This document shows positions 27,287 to 35,829 of a stretch of 64,000 bases of DNA, one piece after another. Under the pieces are notes generated by a model. The model was not told the origin of the DNA. It saw nothing but the letters and a program-made list of their open reading frames with translations, and did not search any database. Source of the stretch: CAYMSF01 sp964392985 (lineage in GTDB: Bacteria > Verrucomicrobiota > Lentisphaeria > Victivallales > Victivallaceae); assembly GCA_964392985.1 (NCBI GenBank), contig CAYMSF010000001.1, forward strand, positions 62,001 through 126,000, written 5' to 3'. The position numbers and the translations under genes are program-made. The stretch's first letter is position 1. Each line of letters begins with the position of its first letter.

Positions 27287-29038
27287 TTACTTGATTTTGC
27301 ATGGCACGATAAATACCGACATGAAGTTTGTTCCAGGCAGATCGACTGATTCTGGTTGACATATTTCTACTTGAGTTAATATTTTCTTTAAATCAGAGCC
27401 GTTCAGTTTGCGGTACATTTCCGATTTTGCCAGAACTATGCTGAATGCCTTAATTCGTTGTTCTTTCAATCGTTTGATAATGACATTTAAATCTTCGCCG
27501 GAACTATACTGCAAAAATTTTTTTTGATAAAACTGTTTTGCGTTAACAGTCGGCAGCCAGAAAATATCAGAAACAATTATTTCGTTGGTTTTAGCAATTT
27601 TTAGATTGAGATACTGCATGTTTGTCTTCATCAAAAATAAATTGGCGACACCTTTGACTTGTATCAATAAACTCAACAATACCAGCAGCACCGCACAAAT
27701 AGTAATTGTTCGACGCATATTTATTGAGAAATACTTTCTGCGACTTAGAAAGGCCATTGCATAAAGCCATAACGGTAACAGTAATGGATACAAATAAAGG
27801 AAATGGCGCGGTCCCCATACTATTCCTAAATCATTTTGCGTCAATAACGGAGTAATTCCCAGGCAGTACAGCACGATAATCAGTAACGCAAAACGCAATC
27901 TTTGTGAAATTCCGGAGAAAAATGTTTTTATCTCCAGTAACAACGGGACCAGAAATGGCGATGCTGTTAAAAAACCTATTGTGAAAATCGTTGCAAGGAT
28001 AGGTTCAGGATTCAACCATAGCATTACAGTAAGTATCGTTGAACTGACAACCGCCGACGTTAAAATCGCAATAAAAATACATGCAACACTATTTTTTCTG
28101 TTACGATAGTTTATAAATGCTCCGGCAATTAATGCCAAAGCGAAAGGTGCAATCAAAACAAAATAATACCAGTGGTCGGAAAAAACACCGGAATTAAATT
28201 TCAGCAGATAAATGTAATAACCGCTGCATTGATTCAGCAGAAACTGTATAATAGTGGTTTCACCGGTATTGTGCTGGTAATATTGACTGCCGTGCAATCC
28301 CAGCCAGTGACCGTAATAGTAATGTTGCCATATCCACACCGGTATGAGTACCAGCAGACTGCCGGCAGAAACTGTTATTGCTTTGAGCCAGGAGTATTTC
28401 AACAGCAACATTGCAATTACCGTAGCGATAATTATTACATAAATATCCTCTCTGAATATTGCAGCCAAGCCGAGTATAATACCTGCGGTAAGCAGCACTT
28501 GATGCGTGGTGTATTTCTCTCCCCGATGCACTAACAGTCGAAATGCAATTGTTACTAAAAGGGTAACGAGATTCATCTCCCAGAATGTCATACTGTAGAA
28601 GAATAATGGGGTGCAAAGGCCAAGTATCATAATGCCCATTCCGGATCGATTCGGAGCGTGCAAGTCACGCAGCATATATGCACTGATTACTAATGTTCCA
28701 ATACCGGACAGCAGTGAGATAAGATATAAGCCGGTGAAACCTGATAAACAGTAAAACCATTGTGCAATCCAGGAAAAATACGGACTGAATATTGAATCAA
28801 TTCCACGCTCCGTTTTAATGAAATAAAAACTGCTGTATGGGAAAAATTGTCCCGACGGATCCAAATCTGCTGCCGGGTTTTCTATTTGTATTGAATCTTT
28901 ATAGAGCAGGTTCTGCATAATGATAAACTTATTGCCGCCGTCGGTATTCCAGAACACATCCTGCGGTAATATCTTGACAAGTCCGCAGTATAACGCACCC
29001 AGTAGTGCAATTTGAATAATTGTTAATTTCCAGTTCAT
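27287..29038 (-). CDS. polytopic membrane protein, GT-C glycosyltransferase-like
   Basis: This 583-residue protein has about twelve hydrophobic helices and a soluble C-terminal tail of ~110 residues. The first lumenal loop contains FWNTDGGNKFIIMQNLL and the second cytoplasmic-type loop carries FREDIY. This layout resembles GT-C enzymes that take sugars from lipid-linked donors (GT39/GT83-like and the Leptospira LA_3751 group). The loop acidic motif is DGG rather than the usual DxD, so activity is uncertain. It is monocistronic and convergent with the mannosidase gene. Wall, LPS or protein glycosylation is possible. Confidence 0.7.
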   Translation of the reverse strand: MNWKLTIIQIALLGALYCGLVKILPQDVFWNTDGGNKFIIMQNLLYKDSIQIENPAADLDPSGQFFPYSSFYFIKTERGIDSIFSPYFSWIAQWFYCLSGFTGLYLISLLSGIGTLVISAYMLRDLHAPNRSGMGIMILGLCTPLFFYSMTFWEMNLVTLLVTIAFRLLVHRGEKYTTHQVLLTAGIILGLAAIFREDIYVIIIATVIAMLLLKYSWLKAITVSAGSLLVLIPVWIWQHYYYGHWLGLHGSQYYQHNTGETTIIQFLLNQCSGYYIYLLKFNSGVFSDHWYYFVLIAPFALALIAGAFINYRNRKNSVACIFIAILTSAVVSSTILTVMLWLNPEPILATIFTIGFLTASPFLVPLLLEIKTFFSGISQRLRFALLIIVLYCLGITPLLTQNDLGIVWGPRHFLYLYPLLLPLWLYAMAFLSRRKYFSINMRRTITICAVLLVLLSLLIQVKGVANLFLMKTNMQYLNLKIAKTNEIIVSDIFWLPTVNAKQFYQKKFLQYSSGEDLNVIIKRLKEQRIKAFSIVLAKSEMYRKLNGSDLKKILTQVEICQPESVDLPGTNFMSVFIVPCKIK

Positions 29039-29068
29039 TTCTTCGACTGTTTGTTATTTTAAATTGTT

Positions 29069-29089
29069 AATATCAAATCATTTGATATT
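29069..29089. repeat. 9-bp inverted repeat between the GT-C-like gene and priA
   Basis: AATATCAAA and TTTGATATT flank a 3-base spacer. The repeat lies 31 bases upstream of the GT-C-like start and ~170 bases upstream of priA. It could be an operator or a leader hairpin; nothing more can be said. Confidence 0.35.
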
Positions 29090-29210
29090 GCCACTTCTGA
29101 TACCGTGTTTGCAAGATTGGTCATGAAATTATATTATACCGTTATTTATGTAACAAAGCAATATAAAAAATGAAATATGATTGGTTTATTACCGTTGGAA
29201 ACACTATATT

Positions 29211-29238
29211 TTGTGACGCTTTTGTTTGACTTTATAAT
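29211..29238 (+). promoter_or_regulatory. probable promoter of priA
   Basis: TTGTGA (29211-29216) and a perfect TATAAT (29233-29238) are separated by 16 bases. The start near 29245 leaves a very short leader of ~15 bases before the ATG at 29260. Confidence 0.5.
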
Positions 29239-29259
29239 GTGTGTATTGAGAATTGAAAT

Positions 29260-31485
29260 ATGATGAAAATTGCTCGAGTTGTCGTTGATTTATCACTTGA
29301 TCGTGGCTTCGATTATATTATCCCTGAATCGCTACTCGGTCGTGTCCATATTGGCGTTCAAGTTAAAGTTCCATTTGGTAACAGTACCAGGACCGGATAT
29401 GTGCTTAATGTTATTGAGCACTCGGATTATCAGCAGGAATTGAAACCGATACAATCAGTTTCAGAGCCTCATACCAGAATTCCTGAACCTTTAATTCAAC
29501 TGGGACGCTGGATGGCTGAATATTATTGTTGCAGTCGTGAACAGACTATCCGTACCCTGCTTCCGCGTGCGGTCAGAAGCGGGAAAGTGCGGCATCATAC
29601 GATGAAATTTTACTCCATTTCCAATTCTGCTGATGTTGAAAAGTTTATCATTGATAATGCGACTCACAAACGGAATACAAAACAAATTAATGTACTCAAA
29701 ACCTTGCTCCCGATAAAGTCGATGGAACTTGAACAATTACTCAGTTCGGTTCAGACTGGCGGCTCAACAATCAAAACGTTACTTGAAAAAAATCTCATTT
29801 GTGAAGAAAAGCGCGTCATCATGAGAGATCCGTACTCTGATGTCAGTATTATTCCAACTATTCCCCAAATTCCTACAGCTGAACAGGCCGCAGCTCTTGA
29901 TACTATAAGTAGTATGATTAATAATCCAGAACCTAAAAATACGATTCTTATCCATGGTATAACCGGTAGCGGTAAGACTGAAATATATCTCCAGGCAATT
30001 AGCATGGTGATCGAACGAGGCAAAGAGGCAATTGTACTTGTTCCGGAAATATCTCTGACTCCTCAAACCGTACGGCGGTTCCGTGCCAGATTCGGCGATA
30101 TGGTATCGGTGCTGCACAGTCACCTGACCGATGGTCAAAGATTTGATGAATGGAGTAAGATTAATGACGGTCTGGTTAAAATAGTTATTGGGGCTCGTTC
30201 CGCCCTGTTTGCTCCATTCCGTAATATTGGTCTTATTGTTGTAGACGAAGAACACGATAATTCTTATAAGCAATCAGAGGCGCCGCGTTATCATGCCCGC
30301 GATGTTGCCATAATGCGTGGATTTATTGAACACGCCGTTGTTGTTTTAGGTTCTGCAACTCCATCATTTGAATCATATACCAATGCACTGAATGGAAAAT
30401 ATTTCCTGGCAGAGTTAATGCAACGCGTTCAGAATCGTGTATTGCCGACAGTGAATGTAGTAGATTACCGGTTGGACTCAAGGGAGCCGGGACAAAGTAA
30501 TATCATTACCAAAATTCTAAAAAATGCTGTAGCAGAACGCCTAAGCCGCAGTGAACAGACTATCTTATTTCTTAACCGTCGCGGGTATGCACGACAAATG
30601 CTTTGTGAACAATGCGGTTATGTTGCCGAATGTCCCGATTGTTCCGTTGCCTATACTTATCATCGTCAACGTCAGACACTTTCATGCCATCTTTGCGGCA
30701 ATGTTATTCAGGCTCACTCACATTGCCCCGAATGTAATTCTGAGAATATTCGTTATTCCGGTACTGGAACTGAAAAAATTGAGGCGATGGTGGGTGCGAT
30801 TTTTAAGGGTGCCAGAATAATCCGGATGGATTCTGATACCATGCGTAAAATCAGTTCATATGAGGAGGCGCTTGAACGTTTCAGGCGTGGCGAGGCTGAT
30901 ATTCTTATCGGTACTCAGATGATTGCCAAAGGGCTGGATTTCCATAATGTGACCCTGGTAGGAGTTATAAATGCTGACCACGGATTACACATTCCGGATT
31001 TTCGTGCTTGTGAAAGAACGTTTCAATTACTGACTCAGGTCTCTGGTCGCTCCGGACGCGGCGACATTCACGGCGAGGTCATCATCCAGACTTTTAATCC
31101 TGAAAATGAAACTATAAAACTTGCGGTGGCGCAGGATTTCAAAAAGTTTTATCAATATGATATGAGTGTCAGGCAAGCACTGTCCTACCCGCCTGCAGGC
31201 CATCTGATTGCTATTCATTTCAAGGGTGAGGAATTGAATGCTGTATCGCGAATTGCTAACGAATTCATGGAAAAAATCCGACCGGTTTGTCATCAGGAAA
31301 TGGTTATATCTGAACCGGCTCCGTCTCCAATCGAAAGGATCAAGGGCAAATATCGATTCCAAATTATTCTTCGAGGGTTTAAATTGAAGCGTATCAGGGA
31401 TCACATTAGACAACTCGTACTGCATGAGTGTAAAAATAAAGGGGTGGAAATATACGTTGACGTTGATGCCCAATCGTTAATGTAG
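29260..31485 (+). CDS. priA: primosomal replication restart helicase PriA
   Basis: PriA recognises stalled forks and loads the replisome. The 741-residue protein has the N-terminal 3'-DNA-binding domain (~1-100), a winged-helix region, and helicase lobes. Walker A is GITGSGKTEIYL, the Walker B box is VVDEEHDNSYKQ, and motif III is LGSATPSFES. The zinc-binding insert shows the paired cysteines CEQCGYVAECPDC and CHLCG...CPEC. GTGTEKIE and QMIAKGLDFHNV complete the helicase core. Length and order match the family. The stop lies 1 base from the stop of convergent holB. Confidence 0.96.
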   Translation: MMKIARVVVDLSLDRGFDYIIPESLLGRVHIGVQVKVPFGNSTRTGYVLNVIEHSDYQQELKPIQSVSEPHTRIPEPLIQLGRWMAEYYCCSREQTIRTLLPRAVRSGKVRHHTMKFYSISNSADVEKFIIDNATHKRNTKQINVLKTLLPIKSMELEQLLSSVQTGGSTIKTLLEKNLICEEKRVIMRDPYSDVSIIPTIPQIPTAEQAAALDTISSMINNPEPKNTILIHGITGSGKTEIYLQAISMVIERGKEAIVLVPEISLTPQTVRRFRARFGDMVSVLHSHLTDGQRFDEWSKINDGLVKIVIGARSALFAPFRNIGLIVVDEEHDNSYKQSEAPRYHARDVAIMRGFIEHAVVVLGSATPSFESYTNALNGKYFLAELMQRVQNRVLPTVNVVDYRLDSREPGQSNIITKILKNAVAERLSRSEQTILFLNRRGYARQMLCEQCGYVAECPDCSVAYTYHRQRQTLSCHLCGNVIQAHSHCPECNSENIRYSGTGTEKIEAMVGAIFKGARIIRMDSDTMRKISSYEEALERFRRGEADILIGTQMIAKGLDFHNVTLVGVINADHGLHIPDFRACERTFQLLTQVSGRSGRGDIHGEVIIQTFNPENETIKLAVAQDFKKFYQYDMSVRQALSYPPAGHLIAIHFKGEELNAVSRIANEFMEKIRPVCHQEMVISEPAPSPIERIKGKYRFQIILRGFKLKRIRDHIRQLVLHECKNKGVEIYVDVDAQSLM

Positions 31486-31486
31486 T

Positions 31487-32542
31487 TCAGCACTTAAACG
31501 CTAAATTCAGACAAAAAGAGCGGAATGCAAGCTCTTCATTTACGTTAAACAAGAGATTAAACGCCAGGTTATCCGCCTCTTTCAGCGCATTTAACGCCCA
31601 TTTTTCATTTATCACATCCGGCAATGACATCCCTTCAAAAATTTCCGGATTGGCTAATGTGTGTCGTGGTGCGTTGCAAGCCAACAGGTAAAGTTGTCCA
31701 ATCCATGTATTTATTGCGCCAATAAAATAGTGACGTGTTTTAAGATATTCTCCCGCGATGGCTGATTCATATTGCTTTTCCAGACGTTTCCTCACCGGGC
31801 TTTCCAACTCAGCGGCCTGGCTCATTTTTTCCGCCCATGTTTTTTCTACAGTTTTTTCAGCATACTCCTGTAAATGGTCAACAATATTTATAATTGCTGC
31901 GGCAGATTGTTCTGCAACTACAATACTTTTTTTCGTATTGAAGCAAAGATTAAATAAAGCTTGATAAAGTTCATGACATTTTTCAAAATTAAAGTTACAA
32001 TGGTTTTCGAGCAACATTAATGTCTGGCAACGCGAACGAGTCGTAGGCAGTAATGCCGAAGGATTTCCAGTCGCGAGAATGAAAAAAGAATTTGCCGGTG
32101 GCTCTTCAAGCGTTTTCAGAAAGGCATTCTGGGATTCGGCATTCATCCGGTCGGCATCATAAATTATCCCGACTTTTTTGTTTCCAGAAGCCGTGCTTGT
32201 CAGATAAAACTGGTTTTCGAACCACCGCGCTGTATTGGGGTCGGGATTTTTTCTGTCACCAACAAGAATTTGCCATACTTTGCCGGATGGTGTGAGTTCG
32301 TATAATTCGGAATAAATACCCCGTTCCAATTGCGTGCAAATGCGGCATTCCCCGCAGGGTATTCCTGCGTCAACTGCGTTGGGACAAATAGCTATTTGAC
32401 TAAGAACAATGGCAAAATCATGACGTATTTCCGGTGTATCACCGTGCAAAAGAAAAGCATGTGACATCTTATTGTTGACTTTTGCATTTTTCAGACAACT
32501 GATTAATGTCGGGAACTTTTTTTCATAAATTTGGAAAAGCAT
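31487..32542 (-). CDS. holB: DNA polymerase III delta' subunit-like clamp-loader protein
   Basis: The 351-residue protein shows the delta' layout: AAA+ module (~1-200) and collar domain (~210-345). The zinc cysteines CPNAVDAGIPCGECRIC, the DADRMNAESQNAFLKTLEEPP stretch (Walker B/sensor region) and the TTRSRCQ arginine-finger motif are all present. The Walker A loop is degenerate (HGDTPEIRHD instead of GxxGxGKT), as expected for a delta' that does not hydrolyse ATP. It overlaps tmk by 20 bases in the common tmk-holB order. Identity as delta' rather than tau/gamma rests on length and the missing P-loop. Confidence 0.88.
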   Translation of the reverse strand: MLFQIYEKKFPTLISCLKNAKVNNKMSHAFLLHGDTPEIRHDFAIVLSQIAICPNAVDAGIPCGECRICTQLERGIYSELYELTPSGKVWQILVGDRKNPDPNTARWFENQFYLTSTASGNKKVGIIYDADRMNAESQNAFLKTLEEPPANSFFILATGNPSALLPTTRSRCQTLMLLENHCNFNFEKCHELYQALFNLCFNTKKSIVVAEQSAAAIINIVDHLQEYAEKTVEKTWAEKMSQAAELESPVRKRLEKQYESAIAGEYLKTRHYFIGAINTWIGQLYLLACNAPRHTLANPEIFEGMSLPDVINEKWALNALKEADNLAFNLLFNVNEELAFRSFCLNLAFKC

Positions 32543-33170
32543 TATTTATAAACTCCAGAATTCTGGTATGGATTTGTGTCTGGTCTTGATCGGCGTTGAT
32601 TATTTTGACTCTTTCCGGTTCTGCTGCAGCAATTTTTAAAAAACCTTCTCTTACCAGATGATGAAACTTAACGGTCTCAGACTCAAGCCTGTCATGCCTG
32701 CCAATTTCTTCCGCCCGTCGCGCAATCCGGCGAAAACCCGATTCCGGTGGCATATCAAGAAGAAAAGTCAGAGTTGGAAAACATTCTCCCATTGCGTATT
32801 GGTTTAATATCCGGATAAAGTCAGAGTTCAACCCTCTTGCATAGCCTTGGTACGCAGTAGTAGAGTCAATAAAACGGTCGCAAAGTACGATTTTACCTTG
32901 ATTAAGTGCAGGTTCTATCAAGAAGCGGACATGTTGCGCCCGACTGGCAGCGAAAAGTAGTAATTCCGTTTCAGGAAAAATCGGTTCTGTACTATTATGG
33001 TGTTTGACTATTTCACGCAGTGTTTCCGCAACAGTTGTACCGCCTGGCTCCCGGGTAATCAAACAGTCAACGCCGCGTTCCCGGAAAAATTGCGCCAGAA
33101 GTTTGATTTGCGTGGTTTTACCCGCGCCTTCCGGTCCTTCAAAAGTTATAAAAATTCCTTTGGAACTCAT
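32523..33170 (-). CDS. tmk: thymidylate kinase
   Basis: Tmk phosphorylates dTMP to dTDP. From the ATG at 33170 the protein is 215 residues. The P-loop is FEGPEGAGKTT (10-20), the DR motif is LCDRFIDSTTAYQG, and a LID-like arginine stretch RRAEEIGRHDRLE follows. An AAAGGA site lies ten bases before this ATG; a start ten codons earlier has no support. It overlaps holB, so both are one transcript. Confidence 0.95.
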   Translation of the reverse strand: MSSKGIFITFEGPEGAGKTTQIKLLAQFFRERGVDCLITREPGGTTVAETLREIVKHHNSTEPIFPETELLLFAASRAQHVRFLIEPALNQGKIVLCDRFIDSTTAYQGYARGLNSDFIRILNQYAMGECFPTLTFLLDMPPESGFRRIARRAEEIGRHDRLESETVKFHHLVREGFLKIAAAEPERVKIINADQDQTQIHTRILEFINNAFPNL

Positions 33171-33237
33171 GATATCGCAGTCCTTTAAAAATAACATCAA
33201 TAAATTTCACATTTACACAATAGCTCCATTTGATAAC

Positions 33238-33268
33238 TTAGTAAAATGCAGTAATTTTATTTTACTAA
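33238..33268 (+). promoter_or_regulatory. leader hairpin just upstream of the AICAR transformylase gene
   Basis: TTAGTAAAAT (33238-33247) and ATTTTACTAA (33259-33268) form a 10-bp inverted repeat around an 11-base loop. It ends 3 bases before the AATGGAGAA ribosome binding region. It may be an operator for a dimeric regulator or an mRNA hairpin. Confidence 0.4.
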
Positions 33269-33289
33269 AAAAATGGAGAACATATTTAT

Positions 33290-34405
33290 ATGGCAGAACT
33301 TAATAGAAACAGTTATTTGTCCCGGAATCAAGGCGAATTTCCTGAAACAACCGTTATTAACGGCAGACAGTATGTTAAAATTCAGGATTTGCGATATGGT
33401 ACCAACCCGCATCAATCAGCAGCATACTATAAACCTGTTGAAACAATTTGCCCTGTTGGCGATCTGAGGGTGCTGAAGGATGGCAAGAGCGGACTGTCGC
33501 AAACCAACCTTGAAGATATCTCTTATTCTTTGAATATTGTTAAATATTTTGATCGTCATGCATGTGCAGTTATGAAACATGTAAATCCCAGTGGTGCGGC
33601 GGTTCACCGTCACGGCGATGATCTTTGTTCCGTTTATCTTAAGGCGAGAGATGCGGATGCCAGGGCTGCATTCGGCAGTGCCGTTGCTTTCAATACTGCC
33701 GTTGACCGTGCCACGGCGATGAAAATTATGGATACTTTTGTAGAATGCGTGGTGGCACCGGAATACGATTCAGGCGTACTTGATATTTTCAATGACGGTG
33801 AAACTTATAAACTAAACAAACATATCCGGATATTGCAGTGCGGTGATCTGACACTTTTGCCACGCTTTACCGGTGAAGCTACCGCTGAAATGAACACCGT
33901 TAAAATATTGTCTGACGGTTCTGCCATCATTGCCGAACCGCTGCTCACTTCAATTCGCAGTCGTGATGATTTGCATTCGGCAGTAGCGGAAAATTCAAGG
34001 GTGGGGCGGCAAGTTTCTGAAATTAAAGCTGCATCAGAACAACTTGATGATTTGTTGTTTGCATGGTATGTCAATTTAAATGTTCGTTCAAACGGCGTGG
34101 TAATTGCTAAAAATGGTCAAACACTTGCCGTCGGCACTGGAGAACAGGATCGGGTAGGGGCAGTTGAACAGGCAATCGTCAAATATCGTCAGAAGTATCA
34201 AGGGGAAAACAGTTTAAATGATTCAGTCATGTCCAGTGATGGTTTTTTCCCGTTTCCTGACGCTGTTGAAATTGCGGCTGATGCCGGAATAACTGCCATC
34301 ATCTGTCCATCCGGCTCCCTTCGTGACGCCGATGTGATAAAAAGGGCAAATGAATTGAATATTGCTCTTTACTATGCGCCGGAACGGATTTTCTCACATC
34401 ATTGA
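33290..34405 (+). CDS. stand-alone AICAR transformylase (PurH C-terminal domain only)
   Basis: The enzyme transfers a formyl group from 10-formyl-THF to AICAR, the ninth step of de novo purine synthesis. At 371 residues it contains only the AICARFT part; the ~200-residue N-terminal IMP cyclohydrolase (MGS-like) domain of bifunctional PurH (~520 residues) is absent. The catalytic KHVNPSG motif lies at 96-102. RSNGVVIAKNG, VGTGEQDRVGAVEQ and the closing SDGFFPFPD and PSGSLRDADVI motifs are intact. The upstream frame holds no missing domain, so this is not a truncation by frameshift. The cyclohydrolase must be elsewhere. The gene is divergent from tmk-holB and has a GGAG site. Confidence 0.92.
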   Translation: MAELNRNSYLSRNQGEFPETTVINGRQYVKIQDLRYGTNPHQSAAYYKPVETICPVGDLRVLKDGKSGLSQTNLEDISYSLNIVKYFDRHACAVMKHVNPSGAAVHRHGDDLCSVYLKARDADARAAFGSAVAFNTAVDRATAMKIMDTFVECVVAPEYDSGVLDIFNDGETYKLNKHIRILQCGDLTLLPRFTGEATAEMNTVKILSDGSAIIAEPLLTSIRSRDDLHSAVAENSRVGRQVSEIKAASEQLDDLLFAWYVNLNVRSNGVVIAKNGQTLAVGTGEQDRVGAVEQAIVKYRQKYQGENSLNDSVMSSDGFFPFPDAVEIAADAGITAIICPSGSLRDADVIKRANELNIALYYAPERIFSHH

Positions 34406-34581
34406 TAATTTTTTATCTGCATTGCACTTTTTGACGGCGGTTGTTGAGGTTATTTAGTTGCCAGAGAAGACAGAATTATTGTATCATAGTTTAATAACTG
34501 TGATTCTTGTGCGATATTTATGTCCATGTGATGGTGTAAATATATTTTAAAATTTGTCAGACGATGAAAAGGAGATGAAAT

Positions 34582-35787
34582 ATGCAGGATGAAAATATAG
34601 CAGGACAGCGTGGAGAGTTCCGGGGAAAAATAATTGGCATGGGAATATTCCTCGGTGTTATGGTTATTCTTACTGTTGCACTCTTTTTTAAGTTGGAAAA
34701 AAACAAAGCGGAAACAGAACTTGTTGCCGCAAAGTCAAATATTGAGATGCTTAAAGCCGATACGGCAAAAATGATTTCGGTGTTTAATACCAGAACTTCA
34801 GAAATGGAGTCAGAATTAACTTCAGCTAAAGCTAAAATCGATGAGGCACAGGCAGATAATGAAAAATTATCAGCGGCTATGCATGCCAACATAAGCAAAC
34901 TGCAGGAAGAATTATCTGCTGTAAAGGCAAAACTCAACGCCATCCAACCTGGTAATGTCAGAGTAGTAGCTTCAAACAGCGGAATAAAGGATATTCGTAC
35001 CAGAACGCGACCAGTCATTGCTGCTAACATAAGTGATAGAGTGATAAAACTTTCTGAAGACGTTGAATTGTCACTTGTTCACATTGCACCAGGGACTTTT
35101 ACCATGGGCAGTGCGCCGGCAGAACTGAAACGTGATTCTGACGAAAAACTGCACCAGGTGACTTTGACTCGTGAATATTGGATTGGCAGGTATGAAATCA
35201 CTCAAAAGCAATTCAGTATAATAATAGATGGTATCAGTCTCAGTCAATTCAAAGATCCTTATAGACCTGTAGAATTTACCACTTGGACGGCGGCAATGGA
35301 TTTTTGTCGTAAACTTTCTGAAAGTGAAAGGGTTGCGGGAAGAATACCGCCAGGATATGAGTATCGTTTGCCTACCGAAGCCGAGTGGGAATACGCGGCT
35401 CGTGGCGGCAAACAAAGTAAGGGATTCATCTATTCCGGTAGCAATAATCTTTCTACTGTCGGTTGTTTCGGCAAAACAACCCCTGCACCGCAGGATATTG
35501 GAATCTTTAGTCCGAATGAACTGGGATTGTATGATATGAGCGGCAATGTCTGGGAATGGTGTTATGACTGGTTCGTTGACTACGTTTCTGACCCAGTAAC
35601 CAATCCTGTAGGTGCTTTAGTCGGCGATTATCGCGTAACTCGTGGCGGCAGTTGGGACTGTATGGAAACTGATTGCCGTGTAGCAAACCGCAATGCAATA
35701 GCGCCAGACTATAAGTATAACGGTTTGGGTTTTCGCGTGGCGTTGGCTCCGATTATAGAACAACCCCAAAATATGCTAAAAAAATGA
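34582..35787 (+). CDS. membrane-anchored SUMF1/formylglycine-generating-enzyme-like protein
   Basis: The 401-residue protein has an N-terminal membrane helix (~13-34), a coiled coil (~35-120, rich in Lys/Glu/Ala) and a C-terminal SUMF1 (FGE-sulfatase) domain (~155-395). Family marks are APGTFTMGSAPAE, LPTEAEWEYAARGG, GLYDMSGNVWEWC and RGGSW...GLGFRVA. In true FGE, two cysteines bind copper and oxidise a sulfatase cysteine to formylglycine. Cys360 and Cys365 here fall at the aligned spacing, though the surrounding residues differ. It could be an active FGE relative or a non-enzymatic binding domain. The AAAAGGAG site is strong. Its stop codon lies inside a terminator hairpin shared with kup. 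Confidence 0.85.
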   Translation: MQDENIAGQRGEFRGKIIGMGIFLGVMVILTVALFFKLEKNKAETELVAAKSNIEMLKADTAKMISVFNTRTSEMESELTSAKAKIDEAQADNEKLSAAMHANISKLQEELSAVKAKLNAIQPGNVRVVASNSGIKDIRTRTRPVIAANISDRVIKLSEDVELSLVHIAPGTFTMGSAPAELKRDSDEKLHQVTLTREYWIGRYEITQKQFSIIIDGISLSQFKDPYRPVEFTTWTAAMDFCRKLSESERVAGRIPPGYEYRLPTEAEWEYAARGGKQSKGFIYSGSNNLSTVGCFGKTTPAPQDIGIFSPNELGLYDMSGNVWEWCYDWFVDYVSDPVTNPVGALVGDYRVTRGGSWDCMETDCRVANRNAIAPDYKYNGLGFRVALAPIIEQPQNMLKK

Positions 35788-35820
35788 CCATGGATAGAGT
35801 TATTTCTATTCAATGGTCAT
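35784..35820 (-). terminator. terminator between SUMF1 and kup genes, mainly for kup
   Basis: ATGACCAT (35784-35791) pairs with ATGGTCAT (35813-35820), with further partial pairing inside. On the minus strand the stem is followed by TTTTTTTAGC, a good U-tract for transcripts from kup. The stem includes the stop codon of the convergent SUMF1 gene. Confidence 0.7.
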
Positions 35821-35829
35821 CAGATATTA

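Noticed and set aside
31487..32542. Degenerate P-loop in holB as a sign of gene decay
   Set aside because: Delta' subunits normally lack a functional Walker A motif, so this is expected.
34557..35030. 157-codon frame antisense to the SUMF1 gene's coiled coil
   Set aside because: A low-complexity coiled-coil sequence often opens an antisense frame; the plus-strand gene has a strong site and domains.
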